Positions 1 to 8,482 of a DNA stretch of 48,525 bases are shown in pieces (the first letter of the stretch is position 1; each line of letters begins with the position of its first letter). The position numbers were made by a program, and so were the translations under genes. Below the pieces are notes generated by a model. The model saw only the letters and a list, made by a program, of their open reading frames with translations. It ran no database searches and was not told the DNA's origin. Source of the DNA: Chloroflexota bacterium. GTDB lineage: Bacteria; Chloroflexota; Anaerolineae; JAAEKA01. Where the stretch lies: the NCBI GenBank assembly GCA_034717495.1, contig JAYELL010000101.1, positions 90,659 to 139,183 of the forward strand. Reading direction: 5' to 3'.

Positions 1-22
1 TGGCAATTTGTTTCAGGCCGCA

Positions 23-148
23 CCCTTCGACAGGCTCAGGATGCAGGGTTCTCTTTCGGGCGTTCAGCCCAGGGAAGCGTGCCATGGTCTGCATCCTGAG
101 CAGGTCACGAGCTGCCCGAAAGGGCCGCCTGTCGGCGTGTCGAGGGAC
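23..148. repeat. Imperfect long inverted repeat in intergenic DNA
   Basis: The arm at 31-46 (CAGGCTCAGGATGCAG) pairs with 89-104 (CTGCATCCTGAGCAGG). TTTCGGGC at 54-61 pairs with GCCCGAAA at 114-121. CCCTTCGACA at 23-32 pairs loosely with TGTCGAGGGA near 138-147. The whole stretch can fold into one long imperfect hairpin. No coding sequence is evident. Elements of this look are often dispersed in environmental genomes, but copy number cannot be judged from one window. Confidence 0.55.
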
Positions 149-196
149 CGTGTCGAATTCTCTGCGTAACTCCAGTTACCAATTGACAATCGTATA

Positions 197-859
197 TTAA
201 AATGCCTCTCCCAATCTCAGTGCAGCGCGCATTGCCTCAATCCGCACTACGGGGTCAGGATCGGTTTTGGCGAGGGCCTGCAGTGCAAGCCTGATGCGCT
301 CCTCACCGATCTCGCCCAATGCCCAGACAGCTTCCTCTCTCACGATTGGTTCAGCATCCTGCTTTGCGACCCTGAGCAGCGCGTTGACCGCGCTGGGTGA
401 GCCGATAAAGCCCAGAAGTTCAGCCGCATTGCGACGGACCGGGGTTTCCCGGGAACGCAGCCCGATGACCAGGGAAGGCACAGCTTTTTCGCCCAGGTTC
501 AGCAGGGCCACCTGAGCAGCGTTGCGATGGGCTGTCAATTCCTCGTCATCGAGTCCATTTACCAGAACAGCCATGGCTCTTGGGGTACCTATGCCGGCCA
601 ATGCTATAGCAACAGGCCGGGGATTATCGGTCGTTTCGAAGATCTTGGCCAACCGGCCGATTGCCCAGCGCGGCGCCAACTCGGCCAGGGCCTGCCCAGC
701 CTCCTCCTGTGCCAACGGATCGCCCTGCTCAAGTGATTCGAGTAAGGCGTCGACGACTTCGTCAGGGGATGTACCCTGCGCGAAGAGAGCGACAGGTTGC
801 AGGCACAGCAGCACAATGGCCAGCGCAAGAACGAGTGTAGCGGTAAAGAGATATCGCAT
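197..859 (-). CDS. Secreted HEAT-repeat protein
   Basis: Protein of about 220 residues. It opens with a signal peptide (MRYLFTATLVLALAIVLL, ending near FAQG), followed by helical repeats of the HEAT / PBS-lyase type. These contain recurring blocks such as RRNAAELLGFIGSPSAVNAL and REEAVWALGEIG, covering roughly residues 35-220. Such repeats form protein-binding solenoids; no catalytic residues are expected. The reading frame stays open upstream to a TTG at 1012, but the ATG at 857-859 sits directly before the hydrophobic signal, so I chose it. The gene is divergent from the histidine kinase at 1387. The partner it binds outside the membrane cannot be told. Confidence 0.75.
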   Translation of the reverse strand: MRYLFTATLVLALAIVLLCLQPVALFAQGTSPDEVVDALLESLEQGDPLAQEEAGQALAELAPRWAIGRLAKIFETTDNPRPVAIALAGIGTPRAMAVLVNGLDDEELTAHRNAAQVALLNLGEKAVPSLVIGLRSRETPVRRNAAELLGFIGSPSAVNALLRVAKQDAEPIVREEAVWALGEIGEERIRLALQALAKTDPDPVVRIEAMRAALRLGEAF

Positions 860-952
860 CGGAAGGTGCTTTCCAGAGCCCGAACGGCACGTCCAGGCGT
901 TTTTTTTGCCCGCAGCAGGACCGAAAAATGTCCAGCATCCAGGCCGGTGGTT

Positions 953-981
953 ATTATAACCCACCTGGTCCTGTCCGGGAA
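953..981 (-). promoter_or_regulatory. Candidate promoter for the HEAT-repeat gene
   Basis: Read on the minus strand, 958-953 is a perfect TATAAT. Seventeen bases upstream is a weak -35 (TTCCCG, 981-976). Transcription would start near 946, giving a leader of about 87 bases before the ATG at 859. Confidence 0.4.
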
Positions 982-1047
982 AAACCCATAACAAGGCCTG
1001 ATTAATGGTCAATTGCCAACACCCGCCCGTACGCGCGAAAAAGGTTG

Positions 1048-1218
1048 GTAGGGGCGACCCATTCCCAGAAAGAAAGAACTCGGCGGGGAACGGTTTGCAG
1101 GCAGGGGCATTGTTGGTAGGCGGGAATCTAATTCAGGAATGGGTCGTCCCTACGAATGGCATGGAATATGAAGATCGTCTGGCCGGGAGCGAAGTTGTCA
1201 GGAATGGGTCGCCCGTAC
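1048..1218. repeat. Three copies of an 18-bp GGAATGGGTCG repeat
   Basis: The gap between the HEAT gene and the kinase (860-1386, 527 bases) holds no convincing gene. Three near-identical 18-mers lie in it: GTAGGGGCGACCCATTCC at 1048-1065 (inverted), GGAATGGGTCGTCCCTAC at 1136-1153 and GGAATGGGTCGCCCGTAC at 1201-1218. The first differs from the complement of the second by one base. The first and second could pair across about 70 bases. The repeat is probably a dispersed intergenic element; its function is unknown. Confidence 0.65.
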
Positions 1219-1351
1219 AGGTACGGGTTCAGGTGGCAAAAAGAAGAGTGCGCCCCGGTCAGCCCGGCCAGGGCGCACTGCAAGGAGGGGAAGAAAATCC
1301 AACGCAAGACGCCTCTAAGACGCACGACACTGCCATTGGGTTCCGCCTGCA

Positions 1352-1380
1352 TTGACATTTCTGGGGCGATTTGTTAAGAT
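1352..1380 (+). promoter_or_regulatory. Sigma70-type promoter, possibly leaderless, for the kinase gene
   Basis: A perfect -35 TTGACA (1352-1357) is followed by a 17-base spacer and a -10 TAAGAT (1375-1380). Only six bases (ACTGCC) separate the -10 from the ATG at 1387, so the predicted transcription start falls on or next to the start codon. There is no Shine-Dalgarno sequence. This suggests a leaderless mRNA. Confidence 0.7.
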
Positions 1381-1386
1381 ACTGCC

Positions 1387-2958
1387 ATGCAAACCCTCCA
1401 ATTACGCCAGCGGGAGTACCTTTTGCGTATCAGCCGGGCCATGACCTCCCGTCTGGACTTACCCTCCCTGTTAAGACTCATCCTCAATAGCGCTGTGGAA
1501 ATGGTGGGAGGTGAGGTAGGTATGATCGCCTTGCGGCGCGATGATGGCAATCTGGTGCCGCAAGCACTGTATGGTGTTCCCAAGGAAAAAGCCAAACAAC
1601 TGGCGTCCCTTCTGGTTGGGGTGTCACAAATAGCGCCTGGCAGCGATGGCGATTGGACATTGCCGGAACTCTCCTTGCCCCTTGTTTCGGCCGCCGCCGG
1701 CATGCCCTTGCGCCAGGTAGTTCAGTTGCCACTGCGCATTGGAGATGAGTTGCTTGGGGCGATTACCATTTTTCGAACCGGAGGAGCCGCGTTTCGGACA
1801 AATGAGAGGCAGGTATTGCAAAGCTTCGCCGATCAGGCCGCTATTGCTGTGCGCAATGCACGGCTCTATGAGGAGGTGTCGGCCGAAAAACGCCGTCTGG
1901 ACGCGATCATCGATCATAGCGCCGAAGGAGTCATGATCCTGGACCACGATCGACGCATCCGGGTCATGAATCGAGCTTTCGCAACCATGACTGGCTGGCC
2001 AGCGCAGGATGCCATCGGCGAGCCATGTTGGAAAGTACTTGCCCTGGAGAATCGCAAGGGATCTGATCCATGCGCTGTCGATGGTTCGGTCGAAAGCCTT
2101 CCTGAGAACGAGTCTCTCTATGTCGAGGGAGACTTGATCAGACCAGGGGGTTCGAAACTGACTCTGGGTGTTACCTACACGCCACTTTGGGATGCTGAAG
2201 GACAGCTGCTCAACATTCTGGTCAATGCGGTCGATATAACGCGCTTCAGGGAGGCTGAGCAGATGAAGTCGACTTTCATCAGTGCCATCTCCCACGAATT
2301 GAAGACGCCGGTTGCGCTCATCAAGGGCTATGCCAGCACGCTGGGGCGACCTGACGCAGCCTGGGGCGAAGATACGGTACACGACGGTTTGACGGTGATC
2401 GAGGAGGAGGCGGACCGGCTCAACGATCTTATCGACGACCTGCTTGATGCCAGCCGCATCCAGGCCGGTGTGCTGAAACTGGATCCCAGCGATGTGGATA
2501 TGGGACGTCTTGCCCGAAAGGTCGTGGAAGGTTTCAGTCTTCAAACCGAAATCCACGATTTTGAACTCGACTTTCCGCCTGATCTTCCGTTGGTTGTGGT
2601 TGATGAGGTTCGGGTGCGCCAGGTGTTCGATAACCTGGTCAGCAACGCAATAAAATACTCCCCCGACGGCGGCATCATTCGGGTCGGTGCCTGGTCTGAT
2701 GATGCCGGTGTCACCGCTTTTGTGGCGGACCAGGGTATCGGCATACCTGTCCGTGAGCAGGGGCGGCTCTTTGAAAGCTTCTACCGGGTGGATTCAGGGT
2801 TGAGACGGCAGACCAGTGGAACCGGGCTCGGCCTGTATTTGAGCAAGGCAATCGTGGAAGCCCATGGCGGGCAGATATGGTTTAGAAGTGAGCCGGGAAA
2901 AGGCTCGACCTTTTTCTTCTCCCTGCCCTATTCCGCAGAGGAGCGCAATGAAAGATAA
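1387..2958 (+). CDS. Cytosolic GAF-PAS sensor histidine kinase
   Basis: A 523-residue sensor kinase that should autophosphorylate and pass phosphate to the regulator at 2948. Order: GAF domain (about 15-160), PAS domain (about 170-285, [20 protein letters not shown]), HisKA with the phospho-acceptor H303 in SHELKTP, then the HATPase domain with N-box N420 ([10 protein letters not shown]), G1 box DQGIGIP (D448), F box LFESFYR and G2 box [10 protein letters not shown]. No membrane segment or signal peptide is visible, so it probably senses an internal signal through GAF and PAS; the ligand is unknown. The regulator starts inside the 3' end (11-base overlap), so the two are translationally coupled. 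The start codon is fixed by the promoter immediately upstream. Confidence 0.93.
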   Translation: MQTLQLRQREYLLRISRAMTSRLDLPSLLRLILNSAVEMVGGEVGMIALRRDDGNLVPQALYGVPKEKAKQLASLLVGVSQIAPGSDGDWTLPELSLPLVSAAAGMPLRQVVQLPLRIGDELLGAITIFRTGGAAFRTNERQVLQSFADQAAIAVRNARLYEEVSAEKRRLDAIIDHSAEGVMILDHDRRIRVMNRAFATMTGWPAQDAIGEPCWKVLALENRKGSDPCAVDGSVESLPENESLYVEGDLIRPGGSKLTLGVTYTPLWDAEGQLLNILVNAVDITRFREAEQMKSTFISAISHELKTPVALIKGYASTLGRPDAAWGEDTVHDGLTVIEEEADRLNDLIDDLLDASRIQAGVLKLDPSDVDMGRLARKVVEGFSLQTEIHDFELDFPPDLPLVVVDEVRVRQVFDNLVSNAIKYSPDGGIIRVGAWSDDAGVTAFVADQGIGIPVREQGRLFESFYRVDSGLRRQTSGTGLGLYLSKAIVEAHGGQIWFRSEPGKGSTFFFSLPYSAEERNER

Positions 2959-3655
2959 CGGACACATTCTAATTGTCGACGATGAACCCAGGATGCGCCA
3001 TTTTGTGCGCATGAACCTGGAATTGGAGGGCTTTCGCGTAAGTGAGGCCAGCAACGGTCTGGAGGCTATCCGCAAGGTGCGGGAGGGAATGCCCGACCTG
3101 GTGGTGATGGACGTGGAGATGCCTCAACTTGACGGCTTCGAAACCCTGGAGGAGATACGGCGAACATCGCCGGTGCCTGTCATCATGCTCACCGTGCGCG
3201 CGGATGAGGAGGATTTGATCCAGGGACTGGCGCTGGGGGCTGATGATTATGTAACCAAACCTTTTAGCGTCCGGGAACTTCTCGGTCGCGTCAATGCCGT
3301 GCTTCGGCGGGTTGAACTGAGTTCGCCGCCCGATCGGACGAAAAACCGCTTCGAGATCGATGACCGTTTGACTGTTGATTTCGACCGGCGCGAGGTGCTG
3401 GTCGATGGCGAACCGGTGAAAATGCGTCCTACAGAGTATCGTCTTCTTTATCATTTCGTTCAGAACGCAGGCTGGACGTTGACCCACGAGCAACTGCTTT
3501 CCAAGGTATGGGGGCCAGAATATGTAGATGACAATCAACTTTTGCGCCTCTACGTTACCTACCTGCGCAAGAAAATCGAACTGGACCCCTCCGATCCCCA
3601 GTACATCTTCAATGAGCGCGGAGTAGGCTATCGCTTCGCCGATTTCCACAGGTAG
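2948..3655 (+). CDS. OmpR/PhoB-family response regulator
   Basis: A 235-residue regulator. The receiver domain (about 6-118) has the acidic pair D11/D12, phospho-acceptor D55 (VVMDVEMP), T82 and K104 (TKPF). A C-terminal winged-helix DNA-binding domain (about 135-230) carries [28 protein letters not shown] and GVGYRF. I chose the ATG at 2948 because GAGGAG lies just upstream and the receiver fold begins right after it; the frame is open further upstream inside the kinase gene. It is the cognate partner of the kinase. Its target promoters are not known. Confidence 0.93.
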   Translation: MKDNGHILIVDDEPRMRHFVRMNLELEGFRVSEASNGLEAIRKVREGMPDLVVMDVEMPQLDGFETLEEIRRTSPVPVIMLTVRADEEDLIQGLALGADDYVTKPFSVRELLGRVNAVLRRVELSSPPDRTKNRFEIDDRLTVDFDRREVLVDGEPVKMRPTEYRLLYHFVQNAGWTLTHEQLLSKVWGPEYVDDNQLLRLYVTYLRKKIELDPSDPQYIFNERGVGYRFADFHR

Positions 3656-3702
3656 AAGGACTCGAGCAGCGATTCTCAATATGCAGAAGTCAATGGATTC
3701 AA

Positions 3703-3731
3703 TTGACCGGGGCAGCAAGATGTGTTAAAAT
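3703..3731 (+). promoter_or_regulatory. Sigma70-type promoter upstream of the kinase-like P-loop gene
   Basis: TTGACC (3703-3708), a 17-base spacer and TAAAAT (3726-3731). Predicted start is near 3738, leaving a leader of about 88 bases before the ATG at 3826. No obvious leader structure was recognised. Confidence 0.6.
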
Positions 3732-3825
3732 TCGGCCTGATAATGTCTTTGGCGCTACTCCCCTCGCGATCATGGGCTGAAGTAGCGTCACTTTTTGTGT
3801 AGAGTGCTCATGGAATAGAAAAACG

Positions 3826-5556
3826 ATGACAGAAAAGCCTTCGATTTACCCCGTTGAAGCTCGCAAGACCGCGCGTGTGCGCTTCGCAGACGGTCGTTTC
3901 TTTGAATCCGCGCCGGGCAGAACGCTCGAGGAATACGCCAGGGAGGCCTTTCCCGATCCAGAGGTGCCATTTGTAGCCGCCATTGCTGATGGCGAACTGG
4001 TGGAATTGACCTACCCGGTGGTTCGGGACACGGACGTATCATTGATCTTCATGGACAATGTCGACGGGATGCGAATCTACCGCCGGTCCCTGTCGATGCT
4101 CCTGGTGGCGGCTGTGAGTGAGTTGTTTCCGGGTACCCGCCTGTACATCGATCATTCCATGACTTTCGGGGGACTTTACTGCCACGTGGAAGGCAGACCA
4201 CCACTTACTTCTCTGGAGCTCCAGGTGCTTGAGGATCGTATGCGTGACATGGTTGCCCGGGATCTTCCGATCCGGCGGGAAGAGGTCCCGGTTGAGGATG
4301 CCATCGAGGAATTCCGTGCCCGCAATGACGAGGAAAAGGCCAGGCTGCTGGAACAAAGTGACAAGAAGACGGTGGCTATCTATCAGGTCGGTGATTATCG
4401 TAATCACCTTCATGGCTATATGGTTCCGAGCATGGGTTATTTGCGCTGGTTTGATTTAGTACCCTATCCGCCAGGTTTCGTCCTGCATTATCCGCGCCGG
4501 CAAGCCCCGACCGAACTTCAGACCTTCAGGGCTGTGCCGAGATTGGTACAGGTGTTTCAGGAGTATCGGGAGTGGGTCAATGTAATCGGTGTACGCAACG
4601 TGGCTGCACTCAACGCGTCGATCGAAGATGGCCGGATTCGTGAGGTGGCCCTGGTGGCTGAAGCCTTGCACGAGCAGCGCATTGCGGCAATCGCCCACCA
4701 GATTGCGCGACGGCGCAGCGAAGTAGGGTTGGTCTTGATCGCCGGGCCTTCATCTTCGGGAAAAACTACCTTTGCCCGGCGCCTGTCGGTGCAACTGTTG
4801 GCCAACGGAATGTTGCCAGTGGCTTTGGGCCTCGATAATTGGTTCATCGATCGCGACAGAACCCCGGTGGACGAATATGGTGAGCATGACTTTGAGGCGT
4901 TGGAAGCCATCAACCTGGCATTGTTCAACCAGCATTTGCGCCAGCTGGTAGCGGGCGAGACTGTAACTCTGCCGCGCTATAACTTTCATACAGGCAAGAG
5001 CGAGTCGGGTGAGACTTTGAGCGTCAAACCTGACCACGTTATCCTGGTTGAAGGAATCCATGGCCTGAATCCGCAATTGCTATCCGATGTGCCCCAGGAA
5101 CGAATGTTTCGTATCTACGTCTCGCCCCTTACCCAGCTCAATGTCGACCGGCACAACCGGGTGTCGACGACTGACACGAGAATCGTCCGGCGCATAGTGC
5201 GGGATGCTGCCAGGCGCGGCTATTCGGCAGCTGAAACCATTGCTCGTTGGCCAAGTGTTTGGCGGGGTGAACGGCAGCACATCTTTCCCTACCAGCAACA
5301 TGCAGATGCCATGTTCAATTCCGCTCTGGTGTACGAATTGGCTGTCTTGCGTCCCCTTGCCGAACCGTTGTTACTCTCTGTGGAGCCACGGACGCCGGAA
5401 CGGATTGAAGCTCAGCGTTTATTGAGTTTTCTGCGTTGGTTCAGGCCATGTCGACGGGACGTGGTGCCGGAGAACTCCATACTGCGAGAGTTCGTCGGCG
5501 GCTCGAACATGGAACAGTTCACCCCCTGGCGGCGTCAATCCCGTGAAGGGGAATGA
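3826..5556 (+). CDS. TGS / ThrRS-SAD-like / uridine kinase-like fusion protein
   Basis: A 576-residue cytosolic protein. Residues about 15-75 look like a TGS domain (RVRFADGRFFESAPGRTLEE). About 80-190 resembles the second additional (editing) domain of threonyl-tRNA synthetase, with the histidine-bearing stretch YIDHSMTFGGLYCHV. About 295-530 is a phosphoribulokinase/uridine kinase P-loop domain with Walker A GPSSSGKTT (K313), LDNWFIDRD and VEGIHGLNPQ. This fusion is a known family, usually called nucleoside or uridine kinase, but its physiological substrate is poorly defined. The length is normal for the family. It is probably monocistronic, as it has its own promoter and a repeat-rich gap follows. 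No strong ribosome-binding site was seen. Confidence 0.85.
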   Translation: MTEKPSIYPVEARKTARVRFADGRFFESAPGRTLEEYAREAFPDPEVPFVAAIADGELVELTYPVVRDTDVSLIFMDNVDGMRIYRRSLSMLLVAAVSELFPGTRLYIDHSMTFGGLYCHVEGRPPLTSLELQVLEDRMRDMVARDLPIRREEVPVEDAIEEFRARNDEEKARLLEQSDKKTVAIYQVGDYRNHLHGYMVPSMGYLRWFDLVPYPPGFVLHYPRRQAPTELQTFRAVPRLVQVFQEYREWVNVIGVRNVAALNASIEDGRIREVALVAEALHEQRIAAIAHQIARRRSEVGLVLIAGPSSSGKTTFARRLSVQLLANGMLPVALGLDNWFIDRDRTPVDEYGEHDFEALEAINLALFNQHLRQLVAGETVTLPRYNFHTGKSESGETLSVKPDHVILVEGIHGLNPQLLSDVPQERMFRIYVSPLTQLNVDRHNRVSTTDTRIVRRIVRDAARRGYSAAETIARWPSVWRGERQHIFPYQQHADAMFNSALVYELAVLRPLAEPLLLSVEPRTPERIEAQRLLSFLRWFRPCRRDVVPENSILREFVGGSNMEQFTPWRRQSREGE

Positions 5557-5575
5557 GGCAGATCAATCCAGGAAA

Positions 5576-5675
5576 GATCAGCGCGAATCTGCGCCGAAGG
5601 TCTGCGTAAACCGGCGGTGAAATCAGAAAAAAGACACAACCGCAGACCTGAATGAACCGCAGATGACGCTGATGA
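5576..5675. repeat. Nested inverted repeats in the 5557-5930 gap
   Basis: Outer arms GATCAGCGCGAATCTGCG (5576-5593) and CGCAGATGACGCTGATGA (5658-5675) pair imperfectly. Inner arms AGGTCTGCG (5598-5606) and CGCAGACCT (5641-5649) pair perfectly. It lies just after the kinase-like gene and could end its transcript, but there is no T-run. The rest of the gap holds the sortase promoter at 5710 and no convincing gene; a 72-codon open frame at 5688-5906 has no recognisable features. Confidence 0.55.
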
Positions 5676-5709
5676 ACGCCTGTTAGGGTGAGTCCAAATC
5701 GGGGCTTTC

Positions 5710-5738
5710 TTGCCAATTCCATGGCGTTCGGCTACAAT
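5710..5738 (+). promoter_or_regulatory. Candidate promoter for the sortase / exopolysaccharide block
   Basis: TTGCCA (5710-5715), an exact 17-base spacer and TACAAT (5733-5738). Predicted start is near 5745, so the sortase message would have a leader of about 185 bases. No other promoter this good was seen before the next genes. Confidence 0.5.
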
Positions 5739-5930
5739 GATTTCCCTGTCGCAAGCAATCTGCTTCCTTCACGGGTCCCCGGCTTGTTTCTTGATATATT
5801 GTCAGGTGATCCGGGTGATCTGATTGAAGAGAGCCCAGACATTCGGGGTGAGGCAGAGGTTGTCCAGCTGAATTGCAACCGATTTGTAGTGGCAAAAAGC
5901 CGCTGAAGTGCGCTGGAGGGCATAGAATCT

Positions 5931-6686
5931 GTGAGTGAAAAGAGTGCAATTGCAGGGCGCAGGATAAGGGATTCGTTCGCTGCGATCAGGGTGCCGGTGA
6001 TGGCCGCGTTCCTGCTGTTTTTTGCTGCGGGCTGTTTTTCGCGGCCTGCCGTGGTCCCAGATGCCACGCCAACCGTGGCGAGACCACCGGCGCAACTTCC
6101 GGCACCTGGCACGACACTGACAGCGACTCCTGAAACTGCGGCGACAGTACCTGCGCCGACCAGCACACCGAGCGGTTCTATCACGCTGCCAGATGATGCC
6201 CCTCCGCTCAGCGGCGCGCCCGATCGTGTAGTCATTCCTGCAATCGATCTCGATACGGCCATTGTCGACGTGGGTTGGACTGTCGTGGAGCGGGGCGATG
6301 AGCGTTTCACCGAGTGGGAGACCGCTGAAGACGCTGCAGCACGTCATATCAACAGCGCGAGGCCCGGGCAACAGGGCAATGTAGTATTGTCGGGCCATCA
6401 TAATACCAGGGGCGAGGTGTTCCGACGCATCAGCGATCTGGAAATCGAGCCCGGAGATTATATCTATCTCTATGATGACGAGGGCCAACGACACACCTAT
6501 CTGGTGGATGAAGTGACAGATCCGCCGCTTCTTGAGGTCGGTGCCGATTCCGATCAGCGGCTCGAAAATGCCCGCTATATTCTGCCAACCAACGATGCCC
6601 GGGTGACCCTGGTCACTTGCTGGCCTTATTGGACCAACACGCATCGGGTTGTCGTTGTCGGCAAGCTCGTTGCGCAAGAGAATTGA
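5931..6686 (+). CDS. Lipoprotein-type sortase (class D/E-like transpeptidase)
   Basis: A 251-residue sortase-family cysteine transpeptidase. After a short cytosolic segment, a hydrophobic stretch ends in a lipobox-like LLFFAAGC, so it may be a lipid-anchored lipoprotein rather than a plain type II membrane protein. A Thr/Pro-rich spacer (about 40-90) follows, then the sortase barrel. The catalytic triad reads as H156 (VVLSGHHNTRG), C230 (VTLVTC) and R239 (THRVVV). Sortases cut a C-terminal sorting signal and link the protein to a surface amine. No classical substrate with signal, membrane segment and basic tail is encoded here. The start is a GTG; GGAGGG lies about 13 bases upstream. It is first in the exopolysaccharide block. 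Confidence 0.88.
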   Translation: MSEKSAIAGRRIRDSFAAIRVPVMAAFLLFFAAGCFSRPAVVPDATPTVARPPAQLPAPGTTLTATPETAATVPAPTSTPSGSITLPDDAPPLSGAPDRVVIPAIDLDTAIVDVGWTVVERGDERFTEWETAEDAAARHINSARPGQQGNVVLSGHHNTRGEVFRRISDLEIEPGDYIYLYDDEGQRHTYLVDEVTDPPLLEVGADSDQRLENARYILPTNDARVTLVTCWPYWTNTHRVVVVGKLVAQEN

Positions 6687-6745
6687 TTAGAAGGCTCGGC
6701 GCATAGGATTAGTGGTGTAAGGTTACGCGGTCCGGAAGGATAAGT

Positions 6746-8455
6746 ATGGAACTTCGTCGCATTGGACAGATTCTCTGGAAATGGCTTTGGCTGATCATCC
6801 TGGGGGCGGTTTTGGCTGGTGGCACAGCCTATGTCATTAGCATGCGATCGACCCCGATCTACCGGGCATCGACACAGATACTGATCCAGCAGAATAGCAA
6901 TCCAGCAGCGCCTCAATGGACCGACGTTTTGACCTCTGAGCGTCTTGCTGCCAACTATGCGCAACTCCTGACCACAAGGCCGATCTTGGAGAAGGTTGCC
7001 GAAAGTGTTGGTTTGCCGGCGATAGATTCGCGGATCATTGTCGATCCTGTGCGTGAGACACAGCTCATTGCTCTCCATGTGGAGGACCCCAATCCAGCGC
7101 TGGCAACAGCGATTGCCAATGAGGTACCACAAGTCTTTATCGATGTGAACGATGCCCAGAAGGCCAGTCGATTCGATAGCTCACTTGAGGCTTTCGATGA
7201 GCAGATAAGCCGGGTCGAAAGGGATATCCAGACCCTTCAGGAGGAGTTGATTGCTTTCGACGTTCGGGAAAGCAATGGGGAAGAGCTCTCCTTCAACGAG
7301 ATGGCTCGTCGTATTTCTCTGGAAACTTCGCTTGCCCAGTACCAGGCGTCTCTCTCCGATATCTGGCGCCGCCGCGACGAGGTTAGTCGCCAGAGTGCTC
7401 TCAGCGGCGATACAGTGACTGTGGTAGAAAGTGCCATCCAACCGACCGTGCCGGTCAGGCCTCGTGTGCTGTTGAACACCGCTTTGGCCGCGGCTTTGGG
7501 TGCCTTGTTAATGACTGCCATGGCTTTTCTGATCGAATACCTGGACGACACCATCAAACTGCCGGTGGATGCCAGTCGCGTCACCGGATTGCCAGCACTG
7601 GGGTCTTTGGTTCGACTTCCCAACGGTGGCGAACGGCAATTGATAGCACACACCAATCCGAAATCTCCGTTCAGCGAAGCCTATCGCACATTGCGTACCA
7701 ATATCCAGTTTTCCAGTTTGGATAAACCGGTCGAAACCCTGATGGTAACCAGCGCCAGCCCGGGCGAGGGGAAAAGCACAACGATTGCAAACCTGGCGGT
7801 CGTGATTGCCCAGACGGGCAAACGTACCATTCTGGTAGATTCCGATCTGCGCCGTCCGGTATTGCATCAGGTATTTCGAGTGCCCAATGCTGTGGGTGTG
7901 ACAAGCGCCCTGCTACAGCCCGAGGGCAGCGACCTCTCGCCGTTCCTGCAGTCGACGGAGGTAGAAAACCTGCGGTTGATGACCAGCGGGCCTCAACCAC
8001 CGAATCCATCTGAGTTACTTGGCTCGCGTCGTATGACCGCGTTGGTTCAGGACCTGGCCGACCATGCCGATGTCCTGGTGTTTGACAGCCCGCCAACGTT
8101 GGCTGTAACCGACGCCGCGGTCCTGGCTCGATGCATGGATGGCGTTCTCCTGGTGGTGGAATCTGCCAAGACACGGGAAGGGGCTGTCAGGCTTGCAGCT
8201 CAGGAACTGGCCAAGGTTAACGCCAGCGTGTTGGGTGTTGTTGTCAACCGGATCTCTTCGCGGTTGGCAGGTTCACATTATTACTACTACGACTACTATG
8301 AGGAAAAGTCCGAGGGTGACGACTCCTCTTCTGGCGACGGTGACAGGCAGGGTGATCTTGACCAGGGTTGGTCATCTGAGTCGGGCAAGGCGCCAGCGGG
8401 CGGTTTCGTAACGAGCCGTCTTCGCCGCCCTGGCTCCTCAGTTCAAGATGTTTGA
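6746..8455 (+). CDS. Wzz-type chain-length regulator fused to BY-kinase
   Basis: A 569-residue polysaccharide co-polymerase with tyrosine autokinase. The Wzz domain is flanked by membrane helices at about 10-32 (LWLIILGAVLAGGTAYVIS) and 232-258 (LLNTALAAALGALLMTAMAF), with a coiled-coil-rich extracellular part between. The cytosolic kinase has Walker A SASPGEGKSTT (K343), Walker A' ILVDSDLRRP and Walker B VLVFDSPP. A tyrosine cluster SHYYYYDYYEEK (Y512-518) is the expected autophosphorylation site. A single-chain form is typical of many bacteria, whereas Firmicutes usually split it in two. The ribosome-binding site GGAAGGA is close to the ATG. It sets polymer length for the exopolysaccharide made by the neighbouring genes. 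Confidence 0.94.
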   Translation: MELRRIGQILWKWLWLIILGAVLAGGTAYVISMRSTPIYRASTQILIQQNSNPAAPQWTDVLTSERLAANYAQLLTTRPILEKVAESVGLPAIDSRIIVDPVRETQLIALHVEDPNPALATAIANEVPQVFIDVNDAQKASRFDSSLEAFDEQISRVERDIQTLQEELIAFDVRESNGEELSFNEMARRISLETSLAQYQASLSDIWRRRDEVSRQSALSGDTVTVVESAIQPTVPVRPRVLLNTALAAALGALLMTAMAFLIEYLDDTIKLPVDASRVTGLPALGSLVRLPNGGERQLIAHTNPKSPFSEAYRTLRTNIQFSSLDKPVETLMVTSASPGEGKSTTIANLAVVIAQTGKRTILVDSDLRRPVLHQVFRVPNAVGVTSALLQPEGSDLSPFLQSTEVENLRLMTSGPQPPNPSELLGSRRMTALVQDLADHADVLVFDSPPTLAVTDAAVLARCMDGVLLVVESAKTREGAVRLAAQELAKVNASVLGVVVNRISSRLAGSHYYYYDYYEEKSEGDDSSSGDGDRQGDLDQGWSSESGKAPAGGFVTSRLRRPGSSVQDV

Positions 8456-8482
8456 GGAAACGCCTCGTGAGGTGATGAGTCC

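Noticed and set aside
1624-2556. 310-codon open frame antisense to the histidine kinase
   Set aside because: It lies entirely opposite a gene with clear domains; no start signals or recognisable protein features.
5688-5906. 72-codon frame in the gap before the sortase
   Set aside because: It spans the sortase promoter and shows no signal, domain or ribosome-binding site.
8276-8302. TATTACTACTAC run considered as a microsatellite
   Set aside because: It encodes the tyrosine cluster expected at the end of BY-kinases.
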